A model generated the notes under the pieces. That model was not told the origin of the DNA. It ran no database searches and saw nothing but the letters and a program-made list of their open reading frames with translations. A stretch of DNA of 64,000 nucleotides from Rhynchospora pubera (lineage: Eukaryota; Streptophyta; Magnoliopsida; Poales; Cyperaceae), in NCBI GenBank assembly GCA_028095005.1, contig CM051460.1, forward strand, positions 161,877,461 through 161,941,460. Reading direction: 5' to 3'. Below are positions 23,098 to 36,462 of this stretch, one piece after another. Each line of letters begins with the position of its first letter. Positions within the stretch are counted from its first letter, which is position 1. A program made the translations under genes and the position numbers.

Positions 23098-25650
23098 TCA
23101 CAATGATCATATCGTCAATAATATAAATTATAGTTAGGAGGATCATCAATGAAATTATTATCATTGTTTTTTGTAAGATCATTTTTTGTTTTGGTAGATG
23201 AAAAAATTGAACCTTGTTTCTCAAATTTATAATCGTCTACTCTTGATTGCTGCTATGAATTTAAATCATCAAATATCTAAGATTCATTTTTCCCCTGCAT
23301 AAGACATTGTTTACACTGCTAATTAAGGCCCAACGTTCTAAGACATCATATATATTCTTTTAAATCTAACTACTAATTAAATATATGAGACCTACATGTG
23401 TAATATAAGGTTCATATGAATAATTTGGATCAACACAAGCACTGTTCGAACCTAGTAAGGATGGATTCTGATTGAACAGTGAGTGGGTGAGTCAAGACCA
23501 ATGATTTCGAAGTTCTTTCGGACCAAATTGTCTGGAACTCGGACCGAATGTCTGGAATTCAGATCGAATTGTGCACCAACATAGCATATTTAGCAAGTTT
23601 AAAATAGGAATATGTCAAATTCTTTCAAGTACGAAGATTTCTTGTGGAATTAGTGTCTTTTCTTATTCAAGAGGATCTAATGTGTGTCAGAAGAGAAGTA
23701 AATTGTAAAGAATAGATAAAAGAATTTTTATATTAATTTTATCACCAAAAGGTCTAGTTGCCTAATGTAATTTGTTGTCTATTTATCTTCTCATTCTCCC
23801 TCAAACAATGTATCTTATAATTATTATAGAAAATAATAAAAAAAAAAGATTGTGCGTGTGTGTGGAGGACGTAGGCACCAAGTTGGTGTTGAACCTCATT
23901 AAATTTTAGTGTTCACTTGTATTTGATTATTCTGAGATTCTCATGCTAACTAACCCTAAGGGCTACGGTTCTTATGGATCATGCTTCGTCGAACCTAAAA
24001 TAAAATTTTCGTTGCGTAGAAGTTCAAATTCTTAATATTGTATTAGTATGTGGCTCAGAGATGGGAGGACAAAATAGATACAATGGAAGGTAAACAACTA
24101 CTCGAAGCAAGTACAAGGTAAATGTTTCTTCAACCAAAAGAATGCATGGAGATAAACAACCGTTTAAGTAGCTTTCTACATCAACCTTAGAGCACAATCT
24201 GAGGCATCAGCTACATCAAATAGGTGCTACTAAATTGCATGAAGTTTTCGCAGAGGTGTTGCTCGGGTTGTGTGGCCCGTATATGAGCGGTGATTAATTG
24301 GAATCCAATCACTACCATAAAGAAGTAGATTTGTCAAACCACAACAAAATAAGGTATATGCTTTATATTTTAGGAGATTAAATCAACAAAGTTTGATTGT
24401 TGTGTAGTCATAATCTTGTCTAGAATATCAAAAATAATTTTATGTGAAATAAGTATATGCATGGGTCAAGCATCATTTGGAAATCAAATCATGGTTCAAA
24501 TATGTGTGTACTTGATCTGAGTTGCGGTGAATTCAGTCCGAATTCAGAACAATTTGGTCCAAATTTCTAGCATCAGATGATTTTTTTGTGTTGGGATCAA
24601 GTAACCTAGATGGTCATGATCCCTACCTTCTCATTGTGTGAGACCCATAACTATATATGTACCCTTGTTACTCTTGCCTATGTCATAAGAGAGGGGGATG
24701 ATGTATGCTACTTCATTATGCTACTAATGGCGATGCATTGATACCGTTTGTCGGGGTATTTCTAAGAAAGTTGTCAGTTTCTAATCGAATGACGTGAGTG
24801 CAAAAAACAAGAATTGTCCAAGAGCGAGTGTGAAATGCTTAGTTGGGTGTATATCCAATTGACCTAGGGTGTGGGATAATGTTTTAATTAACAAGTTTGT
24901 TAAATGTCCTATATGGTTTAACCGGCTTCCTCTAGGATACAAGTTTGTAGGTATCGCTAGTTGCACGGTTCATTTGTCAATATGAAGACTTGACTAAGTA
25001 GAGACAACATTTCCAAGAGTGAGATTGTAGGAAATACGGAGATGTTGCGGGTTTGTTTACGGACCGTAGTGTGTCATCGAGGTCCACGAAGTACGTCCAT
25101 GGACCAGAGGGAATATGACAGACTGACTAGATAATGATTCAGTCATTAGTACCTTTGGGAAAGAGTGCTATCTTATAAATATATGGTCTCTAGTCATTTC
25201 TATTGTGTAGGAGACACGATGACACCGTGAGAGATGGAATAGAAGAGAGAAAAAACTCTATTAAAACTAGTGCTTCTTCTCCTTTAAACCTTATCTCCAT
25301 TAGAGATGGATTCCACCGAATCGAGAGAGTTTTGTTCCCGTGTGAGTCAAGTCTAACACTTGGACTATGAATAGTGCGGGATTGCAATCAATCCTCACCA
25401 ACGATAGTTGAAGACGGGACTGTGGTATAGCGAGACCACATAAATAGTGAAGACTTGTGCGAGGAAATCCGAATTAAGAAGAGATTTTGGCACGCTTTCG
25501 CATTCGATATGATTGACTCATACTTATCGATTTTCTTACAGCAATTATATGATAATAAAAAAAAATGTTTGTGAATTGCTAAGAGGGGAGGGGGCCGGGG
25601 TGGGGAGGGATTGTTAAAAACTTCAAATGTTGTGGACATAAAAATCATCG
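23098..25650. other. Gene-free region with possible LTR remnants
   Basis: Around 23630-23950 a stretch resembles a Copia-type LTR end (GTGTGTGGAGGACGTAGGCACC followed by TTGGTGTTGAACCTC). Around 24590-25530 there is TGTTGGGATCAAG, then a TATAAATATATGG promoter-like box near 25176. No matching second LTR, target duplication or polyprotein was found, so both are tentative. Confidence 0.3.
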
Positions 25651-28600
25651 GGCTCCACTTTTATCTTGTTTTTTAGAATACTTTTTTAGAAAAAAGAAAC
25701 TACCCAACAGCACAAAATAATTTGTCGAGGGGAATAGGAAATAACCGATACATTATCCTAAGACGCGCGATTATACACCGATCGAGTAAACGGAAGATAT
25801 TTTTCAAACATATGTATTCTAAAAACATTTCCACGAAGTTGAACGACATTTTTATTATAAGGGTCAATGTCTGTCCTTTTGGTTACGTATTTGCTTAAAT
25901 AATGGGCATTTAACTTTCAGAGAAAATGACTTGCTTTTTTACCAATCACTACCTAATTTAAGTCTGATTGAAGTTAAAATTAATACATAAGGATATAAAA
26001 ATACATAAATAAGTAAATTGCAGGTATACCTTTTCTTCGGCACAGAATTTTGCTTTAAGTCCAGTACATATATTTGTTTTGTAGTTGTATCATTGTATGC
26101 TATTTTTCCGGTGTGCTTAAGGCGATTAAATCAGCGAATGTACATCCTTTGAGTTGCCTTTTTTCCTTTTTTTTTTCCCAATTAGAAATAAAGATAGTGT
26201 CATAGAGGTTAAGTGTCCCACCATTAATTATAAATATTTAAATATTCATAAGTAACTATTCAACTGAATTTACGTGTGTTCCTTACTGGTGATGCATTTT
26301 GGTTAGTGATCATTAGAGCAAAGACTAACTAAGAATTATATTTAATTGGTTATTATTTTACGGGTCAGTGCTGTTAGCTTATAACTTTTGATAATATTAG
26401 AACTAATAATATATTTTTTTTTGGATACACTAGATAGCGAATAATATTTGTTAAATATTTCAAAATAAATATGTTTTTATTTTTTCAATTTACAACAAAT
26501 TATGAAAATTTGTATTCAGCATTTTATTAAGAAAAGGTGCTAACAATCGACGTTTTAATACTCTCTTCTCTAAACCGTGCACTAACCAGAAAGTGCTATA
26601 TATATAGTTCTGCATTTTCATCTTAACTATAAACATCAACTTTTCATAAATTTAAATTCATATATATATATGGTACGAATTTTAGTACAGAAAATTGCCA
26701 CTTAAGTTTGTATTTGAGAAAGAACAAAATTGGTGTGTGTTACACCATGTGTGGTGGATAAACTAAGGAAAAAATGCTCCAGGTAAGTAGGCAACAGAAG
26801 TATCTCTCTTTATATTAATCTGGGTGTGCGGAATTATAAGATAGTACTGGTTTAATTTGTCATATGAGGTGACGTAGAAATCTATTTATCATTAATTATA
26901 ATTGTCATTGTTGCTTCTGATTCTGTTGATTGCTTGTTGATGTAACAGGCCAGATAAGAATATCTGGTTGTGGAAAAATCATACTCTTTTCCTCATAAAA
27001 ACTTGCGATTTTATTTTTTATCAGAAACTAGCAAAAATGCTCTCACATATGAGCAAAAAATAAAGAAACAAAATAATATTAGAGAATAAAAATATATTGC
27101 TCAATCTACTAACAATACAGGTTGATATGTTGCTCAATTTATTTTCTTATTAGACATAAAACCAAAACATATTGTTCTTTCGTCTAGCAATTGATATCCA
27201 ACCACATATCAAATCAATCGAACGACACAAACATATGTTTACATGCTAAATCTAGTGTGTAACCACTTTTGAATTATATAAGTTAGAGATAGAGATTGAT
27301 TTGACGTTTTCTTTTTTTAAGTTTCGATTTTTTGGATTAACATTGGACATCTCAAATTTTATAAATATAGCATCCTTTTGTTTTTTCTCAATAATTTTAG
27401 TTTTCATCTATTGTAACTTATATACTGTTTTGTCGATAACCAACCAGATTTTTTACTCACTATTACCAAAGAATCGAATGTGAGATAAAAATTTCTCTTT
27501 TAAATATCTCAAAAGTTACAAGGAATTGAAATTTCTATAATATTTGAGTGTATTAAATTAAATGTTAAAACTAGCTTGTGTCATTAATCTAGCGTGTTAT
27601 CTTTAAAAGTGGTTGGTAATTTTTCATATCATCAATCACTGTAGCTACCAGCTGCTCTGTGTATTTATATATTCGTGACAGCTTGAATTGACTACACGTA
27701 TCATTTGTAATGTAACCTCCAACAAGATACTAAATGTTTGAAGAAAGATACATCATGATAAAGTATAAATGTTGATAAAAGATCGCATACACTACACACT
27801 TCATTACCGTTTCACCTTCTCTCTCCAACCTTACAAGAAAGAATATATGTATTGAATATAATCATACTCTTTAGTCTCTCACCAAAAGTTAATGCCGTTT
27901 TTGTATACCCAATGAATATTTCCAATTTTATGGTTTTATTATGCAACATTGGATTATATAACTACTCATAACTAACCTCTAACCAGCAACTAAAATTATT
28001 ATCCCTTTTAATATAAGTTATTATTTTAAAATTGTGCTTTCATAAGTTGATACTGCAAATTTATTTCGCCAAAGAAATTTGTTCAGCTAGTCTCCCCATA
28101 TATCTTGAGCTGTCTAGTGAAGAATTTTCCAAAGAAAACAGGTTTGGAAGACAAAAGTGGGAGACAGGAACTATTTCTATTTGTTTTCGCAAATTAATGA
28201 CCAACACTCTAATGCAAATAATTGCTCCTCCCATTCACTTTCATGGCCCATCTATGCAAAATTAATGACCAACTCTGTAGGCTGGATATCATGGTAGTTT
28301 TGTTAGGTAGCACCTTAATTTCGGCTCATAAGACCAACAGAGCACAATATTTTGTTCTCTTTTACAAACAGAATAATCACATCTCATATATCTCAGTACA
28401 GTTTCGTTTCTGGAACCTACAGAAACAGAATTGGTACTGAAGTTCAGTCTCGAATGTCGGTTCATGTTGGTCAATTATTTTAGCTTTTTCTTTAAACATC
28501 AAGTGACCCATGCACTGTGAAAAATGAGTAAAGGGAATTGAACATGGAGTGTCGCATAGGAAAACAGATGGATTAAGAAAAAACCAAAATTGCTACATAC

Positions 28601-28810
28601 TTAAGCATTCCAAAAAACCAACCAACATGAAATTATTATGTGTTTTGCCTGAGTAATATTTTCTTTTCATACTTATTATTAGTACTATTGATCTACACTG
28701 CTTTTTGTTGGATCTTCTTTGGAGCGCGGCCAAAATAAAATCCAGATGAAAAATCGATCCAAACAAAACGTAGATTATAAATTTATTCAGAATTAAAAAA
28801 AAAAAACTTA
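25651..28810. other. AT-rich intergenic DNA, no gene seen
   Basis: Read on both strands without finding conserved coding sequence or convincing terminal repeats. Confidence 0.4.
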
Positions 28811-28955
28811 GGCTCCGTTTGGATGAGGTGTGGGAAGAAGGGAAGAAGGGAAGAAATGGGAAGAATTATTGGAATGTATGTAACTTTGTGAAGAGTTTGG
28901 ATTGTTTATAATAAATTTTTTCCCTTCTTCCCTTCTTCGGTATCCAAACGGAGCC
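28811..28955. mobile_element. Tourist-like MITE with TTA target duplication
   Basis: The ends GGCTCCGTTTGGAT and ATCCAAACGGAGCC are near-perfect inverted repeats, flanked by TTA on both sides (28808-28810 and 28956-28958). This is the 3-bp TTA duplication of PIF/Harbinger elements. The interior has a GGGAAGAAGGGAAG arm and a CCCTTCTTCCCTTCTTC arm. Confidence 0.85.
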
Positions 28956-30869
28956 TTAGATATAACAATATTAATCCAAGTTATTTTATTTTATATCATT
29001 TAGGAATAATATTTTTGATATTGAATAACTAATTTTAATTTTATTCTCAAACGATCCAAACGCATCTAAAACAACGCATCCTAGAAGAGATGTAATTCGC
29101 CAGTTCCTTTTGCTCATTTTTATCTGATTATCTTTGTACTTCCTATACTAGATCAACCAACCAACAGTTCTTCAGTAAAGAGTTAAAGGCTTCAATGGAT
29201 CAAAGCAAAGCATACAACAACCAATGGTACCGTTTATTCCTGTTATAACATCCATTTTTTTATCCGTACATCATCAATTAATTCAATATTGAATATAAGA
29301 CCAAGACGAGAACAAATTCTAGATTGCCTTATTGATCATCGAACACAGGCTGGTAAGATACACAGAAGAATGTTGGATCGAGCAATGTAATTATAGCATG
29401 TAACATTGAATTTGTTGTCTTTTTCGCCTGTTATAATATGAATTTTAACGAAGAAAAAAAGACATGAACTTGAGTTGCGAAGGTAATTTTGTTTTTCCAT
29501 GGCAATTCCTACCGAACCAACCTTTGAAGATATAATGACAAAACTTTTTTTAAAAAAAAAAGTAATAATACCAAAATCATAAAATTTTGAGTTATTATTG
29601 TTCTTTTTTGGGAAAATAATAGAAAAACTCAAGGTAACTATGAGCATTTCATTCCTTTGGCCATAACCCAGGATAGACGCATGGGAATTCTCACCTTCTC
29701 TATCGGTGTACTGTACATATTTGCAGTGTAGGCCGTTGATCTTCTTAAGGTTCGTGCTTAGTCTAATCTCAACTAAATTCACAGCTCTCCTAACTTCTTG
29801 AAAACAACATGGTTACATGGGACAGGATGAGAGCCACCCAATGGCTTGAATTAATTTCTTTTATCTTAATCTAAAATATATTACATGTACAATTATTCAT
29901 GTAAATTTTTCTACCACTACTTTTGTTCTCACGCTAAATTTTAAATGGAAGGAGGTGATTTTTGAGAGAGTTAATAAAAAGATTGGTAAATCAATTCAAT
30001 TGTCATTCAATGACAATGAGGTACTCTTTTGAGTTTCCCGTTGTCGGCGGGATTAGACAAAATGAACTGAGACTCTGAGTTGTAAAGTTAACATGATTCC
30101 CTGTTTTGTCGAAGCATGCTTCATAATTTAGTTATTGCAATCTCATTAACTAATTCTGATTTTTTGCAAGGGCATGCACGGAAAAGAAATAAGAAAAAGA
30201 AATGAATTAATCATTCTGAAAAAGTAAGTGACCTTGAAACTGTCTACGCGTATTTAACTATTCAAATTGGAAAAATTAAATAGAGAAGACCTTCAATCCA
30301 TCTTTTCATTTTTTTTAAAGCCATCTCAAAAGCCTCCAACAGATAGATTCGATACAGTTCATCAACAGTTTTTTTATTTTTCTTCCAACAATTACAGATT
30401 AATCATTAATGATTATAAAAGAATAATTTTCAAAGGGAATGTTCTTGCTTGCCAGATCTAACTTACCCAAGTATAAGTCATTTATTAATTCCAAAATAGC
30501 GCGAAGATGCATCAACTTGAAATCATAAAAGAATAATGACTAAAATATTGATAAAAATATGTGACATTAACATTGTTATTGTAACAGATTTGAATAATAA
30601 TTGCCAAAAAAAAAAAAAATGGAATTTCCGGCGTAGAATTGGGCGAGTCAAATCACGAACATAGCAGTTAGCAACTCCCAATTTAATATTCAGGGGACGG
30701 GGTGAAAAACATGTAAATTTGTGGCAACCAAAGCTAACTAGAATGGGAATATGGTATATGATGGATTTGATAACTGTTCAGTTTGGCTAGCTGATACGAG
30801 CAGGAACTTTCCAGATTTAAATTTTAATAATAGCTTGAAAGCATGCACATAGAAATGAGGTGTTGAAAG
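28956..30869. other. Intergenic DNA with a half MITE, no gene seen
   Basis: A half copy of the element at 1176 lies at about 28960-29062 (AATAACTAATTTTAATTTTATTCTCAAACGATCCAAACGC). The frame at 29336-29782 is AT-rich and unrecognised. Confidence 0.4.
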
Positions 30870-31479
30870 TAAGGGTGAAAACGGTTTATCCGCACCGAAC
30901 CGCATTCGAATCCGAAAAATATGCATAATATTCGAACCGTATTCGAATCCGAACATATCCATATTCGTATTCGTATCCGACAAAAAAATATGAATGCGGA
31001 TATGGTTTGACTAATATCCGATCCGTATCCGTATCCGACAAAAAAATTCGTTATCCGATCCGTATTTGATCTTTATCCGAACCGTTTTCACCCTCAATTA
31101 AATCAAAGACACAAGATAATAAACTTAATTACTCCTCTAGCACCTATAGAAAAGACTTTTGATTTAATAAACTAAATTTTTATTAGTTAGATTGACTTAA
31201 AATAACATTTTGACAATATAATAACATAATATGATGATAATATGGAATTAATTATTTATTTTTTGTTAATTTATATATATCTGTTTTAATATCTAAATAT
31301 ATTCGTATTCGTATCCGTATCCCGTAATATCCGATTCGTATTCGTATTCGTTTAACATCCGACCCGTATCCGAACATATCCGTATTCGTATTCGAATCCG
31401 GAAAAAAATATGGATACGGATATGGTATGACCACTATCCGAACCGTATCCGATCCGTATCCGATCCGTTTTCATCCCTA
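30870..31479. mobile_element. Ac-type non-autonomous hAT element, 8-bp target duplication
   Basis: The 610-bp element starts TAAGGGTGAAAACGG and ends with the complement of TAGGGATGAAAACGG, the Ac/Tam3-type hAT terminus. It is flanked by perfect 8-bp repeats GTTGAAAG (30862-30869 and 31480-31487). Both ends are packed with subterminal TATCCG, GTATCCGA and ATTCGTATTCG words in both orientations, the kind of array that transposase binds in hAT elements. An internal ACCGTTTTCACCCT at about 31080-31094 looks like a second right end, so this may be a nested or double-ended element. No coding sequence. Confidence 0.85.
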
Positions 31480-31848
31480 GTTGAAAGTCGTTTTCACAAA
31501 ATAAAATAAAATAAAAAAATCGTAAATCTATGTTATTAACTTGGTTTAATCTTTTACGTCGATCCTTTTCTGTCACGCAAAAAGCCTTTTCGGCCCATTA
31601 TGCCTAATAACTGGGTCGTAGCATTATAGCATCTTTAATATTCTTTATTGCTAAGGTATTTTTTCAACAATTTAAAAACCCAAGGAAATAGAGAGATATG
31701 GTACCATATACTAATACTGATACGATTACATAAACAGACAAGGGGCTCCAGATCATCCCAAGAGTATTAATTATTCAGTAAAACAAGATAACCATATTGG
31801 AAGATAAACTGAAAGTAGCAGTCTTTTAAAATGAGGTCCAGCTCGAGT

Positions 31849-34800
31849 TCAAGAGGAAGGAGCGAACTTAATAGAGATGCTGTTGACACAGTGGCGCTCA
31901 TCAGTAGGTGTCTTGAACCCCTCTCCCTTGAATACATGTCCCAGGTGGCCCCCACATGCAGCACATGTTATCTCTACGCGTCTTCCATCAGGATCCGGCT
32001 ATTATAAGGAAAAAAAAAAAACAGAGAAAAGGAATTGCACAATCGCATCAGGACAAGACGGTAAAGCAAGAAATTGGTGCTAAGAACATACCTTGGAGCT
32101 CGTCTATTCTAAACATAACAAAGAATCTATTCCTTGTTCTCTCACCGCACAGGTATGTGGGAGGAAACATGGCTGTCTGGTACATTTTAAGGTACATTCT
32201 GAAAAAAGTTTGATTACAGGCATAGAAATATGTACTCTTTGTGCTCTGTAATTGGGATACCGTTTCTGCTTTTCACTGGATAGTGAAGATAATTTCCTAG
32301 AATTGTTACTGATATTGATAACATTACTGTAAGACTTAAGTCAAGGTTTGTAATGGTCTAAATTCAGACCGCTGCTACTGCGCAATAAATCTACTGGTAC
32401 AGTGGAACTTAGTACAATAATTCTAATATAGGCCAAATAGAAATTTTATTTTTTTGTCAAAGCATTACGATTTTGAGGCCTTACAATCATTTCAAATATT
32501 TCATATTACGAGAAAAACACATGCTTCCAGATTTCTCAAGAACAGAAAAGTACCTCACTTTCTCCCTAATGTATACAGTTAGAATCAGTAATTATTGGAC
32601 ATATTTGAACAGCATAAAGGACAAGGGTAGATATTCTAAAGTACTGATTTGCAAGGGGAGCACATGATATTTTCTATTTTGTGCAGCCCACATGGAATGG
32701 TTCATGCAACTTAAAATCTGAGCTTCAGCAAGAGCAACAATTGGTAAAGAAAGAGACATATCCAATTGTGCCAGTGCAAAACCTCCAAGTATCACCAATA
32801 ATACTGTAATGATAATGCCCTTGTCTGTCTCTACAGATCAAATAAGGAAGAAGGGCATTTTTGGTGGAAAATATTAAGGAATAAGGTGATACTTCCACGT
32901 TTTGGACCTATATAGACAATGCTTCTGTTGTCACACAGTTATACATGATACCCAGAAGTTCTGTAGGGAAAACCGGAAAGGACAGACAACACAAGGCTCC
33001 CCAGGAAGTCGAGAAGGAAAAGCCACACAAAAATCCTATCAAAATCAGAAAGTACCAAGCAAAGCCACACAAAACAATAAACACCTAATAAATTCTTCTA
33101 ACAACAAAAATATCAACTAGAGACTCCTTTCCCTACCTCTAAAATTACATGGCAACGAACAGGCAACAGCATTGAGGGAGGATAGTTAGGCTATGGTTGA
33201 AAGAAAAACAGGCTGGGTAGCACAGATACCTACTTTTGATGGAAAATGATATTTTTTTGCCGTTCTAAATTACACCAAAAATGTTACCATAATGCAGATA
33301 ATTAACCAAGATTTTTCATTTTTGGAACATAAGACCAACAATAAATTAATTAATTGCATATAACACCAAGTGCCAATACAATAGGGTGTGTTTGGATGAG
33401 CCGGGAACAGGGAATAGGAATAAGGAATTTCGGTTTACGTGCTTATCCTTATTCCTTATTCTTATACCATGGTTTTGTTAGTATAGGAATAAGGGCCCTT
33501 ATTCCTTATTCTTGTGTTGTTTGGGTTGCACAAGAATAAGAATAAGCACGCAAATCGAAATTCCTTATTCCTATTCCCTATTCCCGGCCTTTCCAAACAC
33601 ACCCTATAAGTTCATAATAAAAATGACTAAGTTGCCCCCAACCTGTCGATGTTTACTCAACCAAAAATCTTACCTACTGGTAATTAAGATATTCAGAACG
33701 CAATATTTACGGAATATCTCACTAACCTAAGGTTCAGTCTTATTCACACATATCTTGAAATTGGGTCTCACATGAAAATAACAGAAATTGTGTATCATCA
33801 GTAAATGTCAAGAATATTGGTTATAATTTACCGGAGCCCGTTCTTATTCCTAGAATCCTAGGTCTTATGCATGAGGATTCTGCACGGGTCCATGTGGACT
33901 GCCTTTAGAAGCTCACAAAAGATGTGTGTGTGTGTGTGCGAGAGAGAGAGAGACTGACGGTACGGTTGATGGCACCAGGAAAACCCTCATAAAATGCAGG
34001 CCAGCCACAACCAGAATTGAATTTCGTAGTTGATTTGTACAGAGGGGTCGCACAAGCTGCACAACTGTACACTCCGTCTTCAAAAAACTTGTCATATTCT
34101 CCAGTCCCTGGGGCCCTGATAAAAAATTATCAAGTTAATATTACAAAATAAATAATGTCATCCTTATTTTCAGATCTCTTTACATAGACATCCATTGCTT
34201 ACAAAATAGCAGCTGGATTTATCAGTACAGAAGTAGAGGTGGGCACAAGTGGCACCTGTTATTGCCTGTACCCGACTAATCTTACCCAAATCATGCCCGC
34301 AGTTCTAAAGAATTATACCCGTGCCTGCCTATAATACTTGCGCAGGCCTAAATCTCAATCCCTGGCCTGCCTGCAGGTATTTTTTTAATGCCCTTACCTG
34401 CCTGTTTAGACCCGTTTGTCCCTGCCCCCTCTATTATCGCACAACACAAAGAAACTAGAATTGTATTGTAGCACAAAATATTAAAAATATGTTAATTTAA
34501 AGCACAAAATATAGCACAAAAATATATTGTTAATTTAAAGCACAAAATTTAAAGCCCATAGATCGCATTATAGCACAAAATATTAAAAATATGTTACTTG
34601 AATACAGTGATGAGAAATGTATTGTTAGTGGATTACAAGAGTACTAAAATAAATAAATCCATTTTGTAAATTTATGAAATATTAATTTAAAGCTCCTCAT
34701 GGCCGCTCTTTGATGATGGTGAAAGTATGGCATCACAATAATTGCACACGGCCTTGATTTCATTGTTGATTTTCTTCCTACGCATATGTAACCACACCGA

Positions 34801-36431
34801 AGACCTCAGTTTCGATGTATCGAGATCCTCGATTTGATCAGAAGTTGCATTTTCGGTCCAACTTGGGACCGGTGTTGCTACTGTACCACTTTGTCCCTCT
34901 TCTACAGGTTCAGCTGTTGGAATTCTTGCAGCCTGTTCAGGAGCTTCCAACTCATTCACTTCTTGTGGAGTTGTCATATTGCCTATTCAATAAACGAAAA
35001 TACATGATCTGTTTAGGAAACCAAATTCAGAGAAATAAAGGGTTGCTAATAATAAATAATGACTATTAGTAGTTTAGTACTCTTTCAAGTTTTTTATTTG
35101 CTAGACTGACTTGATACACATAGTGAAGCTAACTTGAAGAAATCAACATAGCAACAATATAGTGAACTACCACACAAGACTAGTATATTAGTATTTACTA
35201 TGGACATGGTAGCTTATCCATTTTAATTCTCAGCTAATGTTAATGCTAAAAATATTTGTAGAGCTACACATGAGATAGTTACCTTATAGTTACCTTAGTG
35301 CTTTAATGGCTAGTCAGTGTTTTTTTCTTTTATGCACAAGTGTGAAACAGTAATTAAGGTGGTATCATGTACTCTGTATATTAAGTCTTGTACCCAATGT
35401 GAACTGTGTCATAAACCTTCGTACCAGACCACATGTAACATGAAAGAGTTTCATGAAAGAGTTTCAAACTTTTGTGTAGTATGGACCAGCTTCAGTCTTG
35501 TTTTTCTCTTAGGTCAAGAAAACTTTTATAATGCCAAAACAAAGCCCCAGAATATTGAAAAACAATGAAAAGGAGTACATGTGTGTCACTCAGTTCATTT
35601 AGAAGAACTAGTGTTGTGTTGGTTCAGACCAGCACGCTGCCGGCACATAACACCAGACAATCCAATTGGCATATAAAATCACTACTGTTCTAGCCAGCAT
35701 CTCATTCAGAGATCCTTTGGTAGGTTAAAATTTAACTATACATAGCTTGATAATTCCTTGGATCTGAATTTAACGGATTGGTCCAGGTCTTTGACTTCCT
35801 ACAGGTAAGGTTGGATCATGGCTCATGAACCAACCTGATTCATTAAGCAGTGCATTCATGGGGATGCACTACTGACAAGTGGGATAAATGTAGGGTCAAG
35901 GTAGGAAAAGATGGAAATTTGATTGTACCAACTACACATCATTTCTGATACTTAGGATAATGATGATTTATATACCTTGTAGTTGTTTCCAACTTACACA
36001 GGTCCAAGCAGATGCATCAGGCCATTAGTTCCATATACAAGTACAAAATTATTCTGAAATCTTACTCATCGCTAACCCTAGGCTCAAACTTCTCCAGATC
36101 AGCATTTACATTCATTCTGGACTTTTAAATGCTAAACATGCTTGGGAACTATCATAGATGATGCATCTCATGCCAATCCCAACAAATACAGTACCAGGAA
36201 CCCAAGAAAAGAATAAGTTGATGACACATGCAATTGAATACACCCTCGTACTCAGACTAATATACAATAACAATTTGTGGGTCCTACTTAAGAAAACAAA
36301 ATTGGCCTTTCTTTTCTTAATTCTGATTCTACTTTTGTTTTGATCTAAATTTCTATATTTGGCAAGTTTTAGTGCAGAAATATGTTTAACTTGCGTGACT
36401 ATTTTGTTATGCTATTTACCTTCTTTTCAAA

Positions 36432-36462
<31 letters not shown>

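Noticed and set aside
24591..25540. Complete solo LTR starting TGTTGGGATC
   Set aside because: A promoter-like TATAAATATATGG is present, but no matching end with target duplication could be found; kept only as a tentative remark.
30738..31576. Open frames rich in RIRIR and SDTNT
   Set aside because: They are translations of the TATCCG subterminal repeats of the hAT element.
33913..34095. Minus-strand frame ending in SLSLAHTHTHLL
   Set aside because: It reads MsrB exon 2 in the wrong frame and runs into a GA/GT repeat. The correct frame has the MsrB zinc and GCGWPAF motifs.
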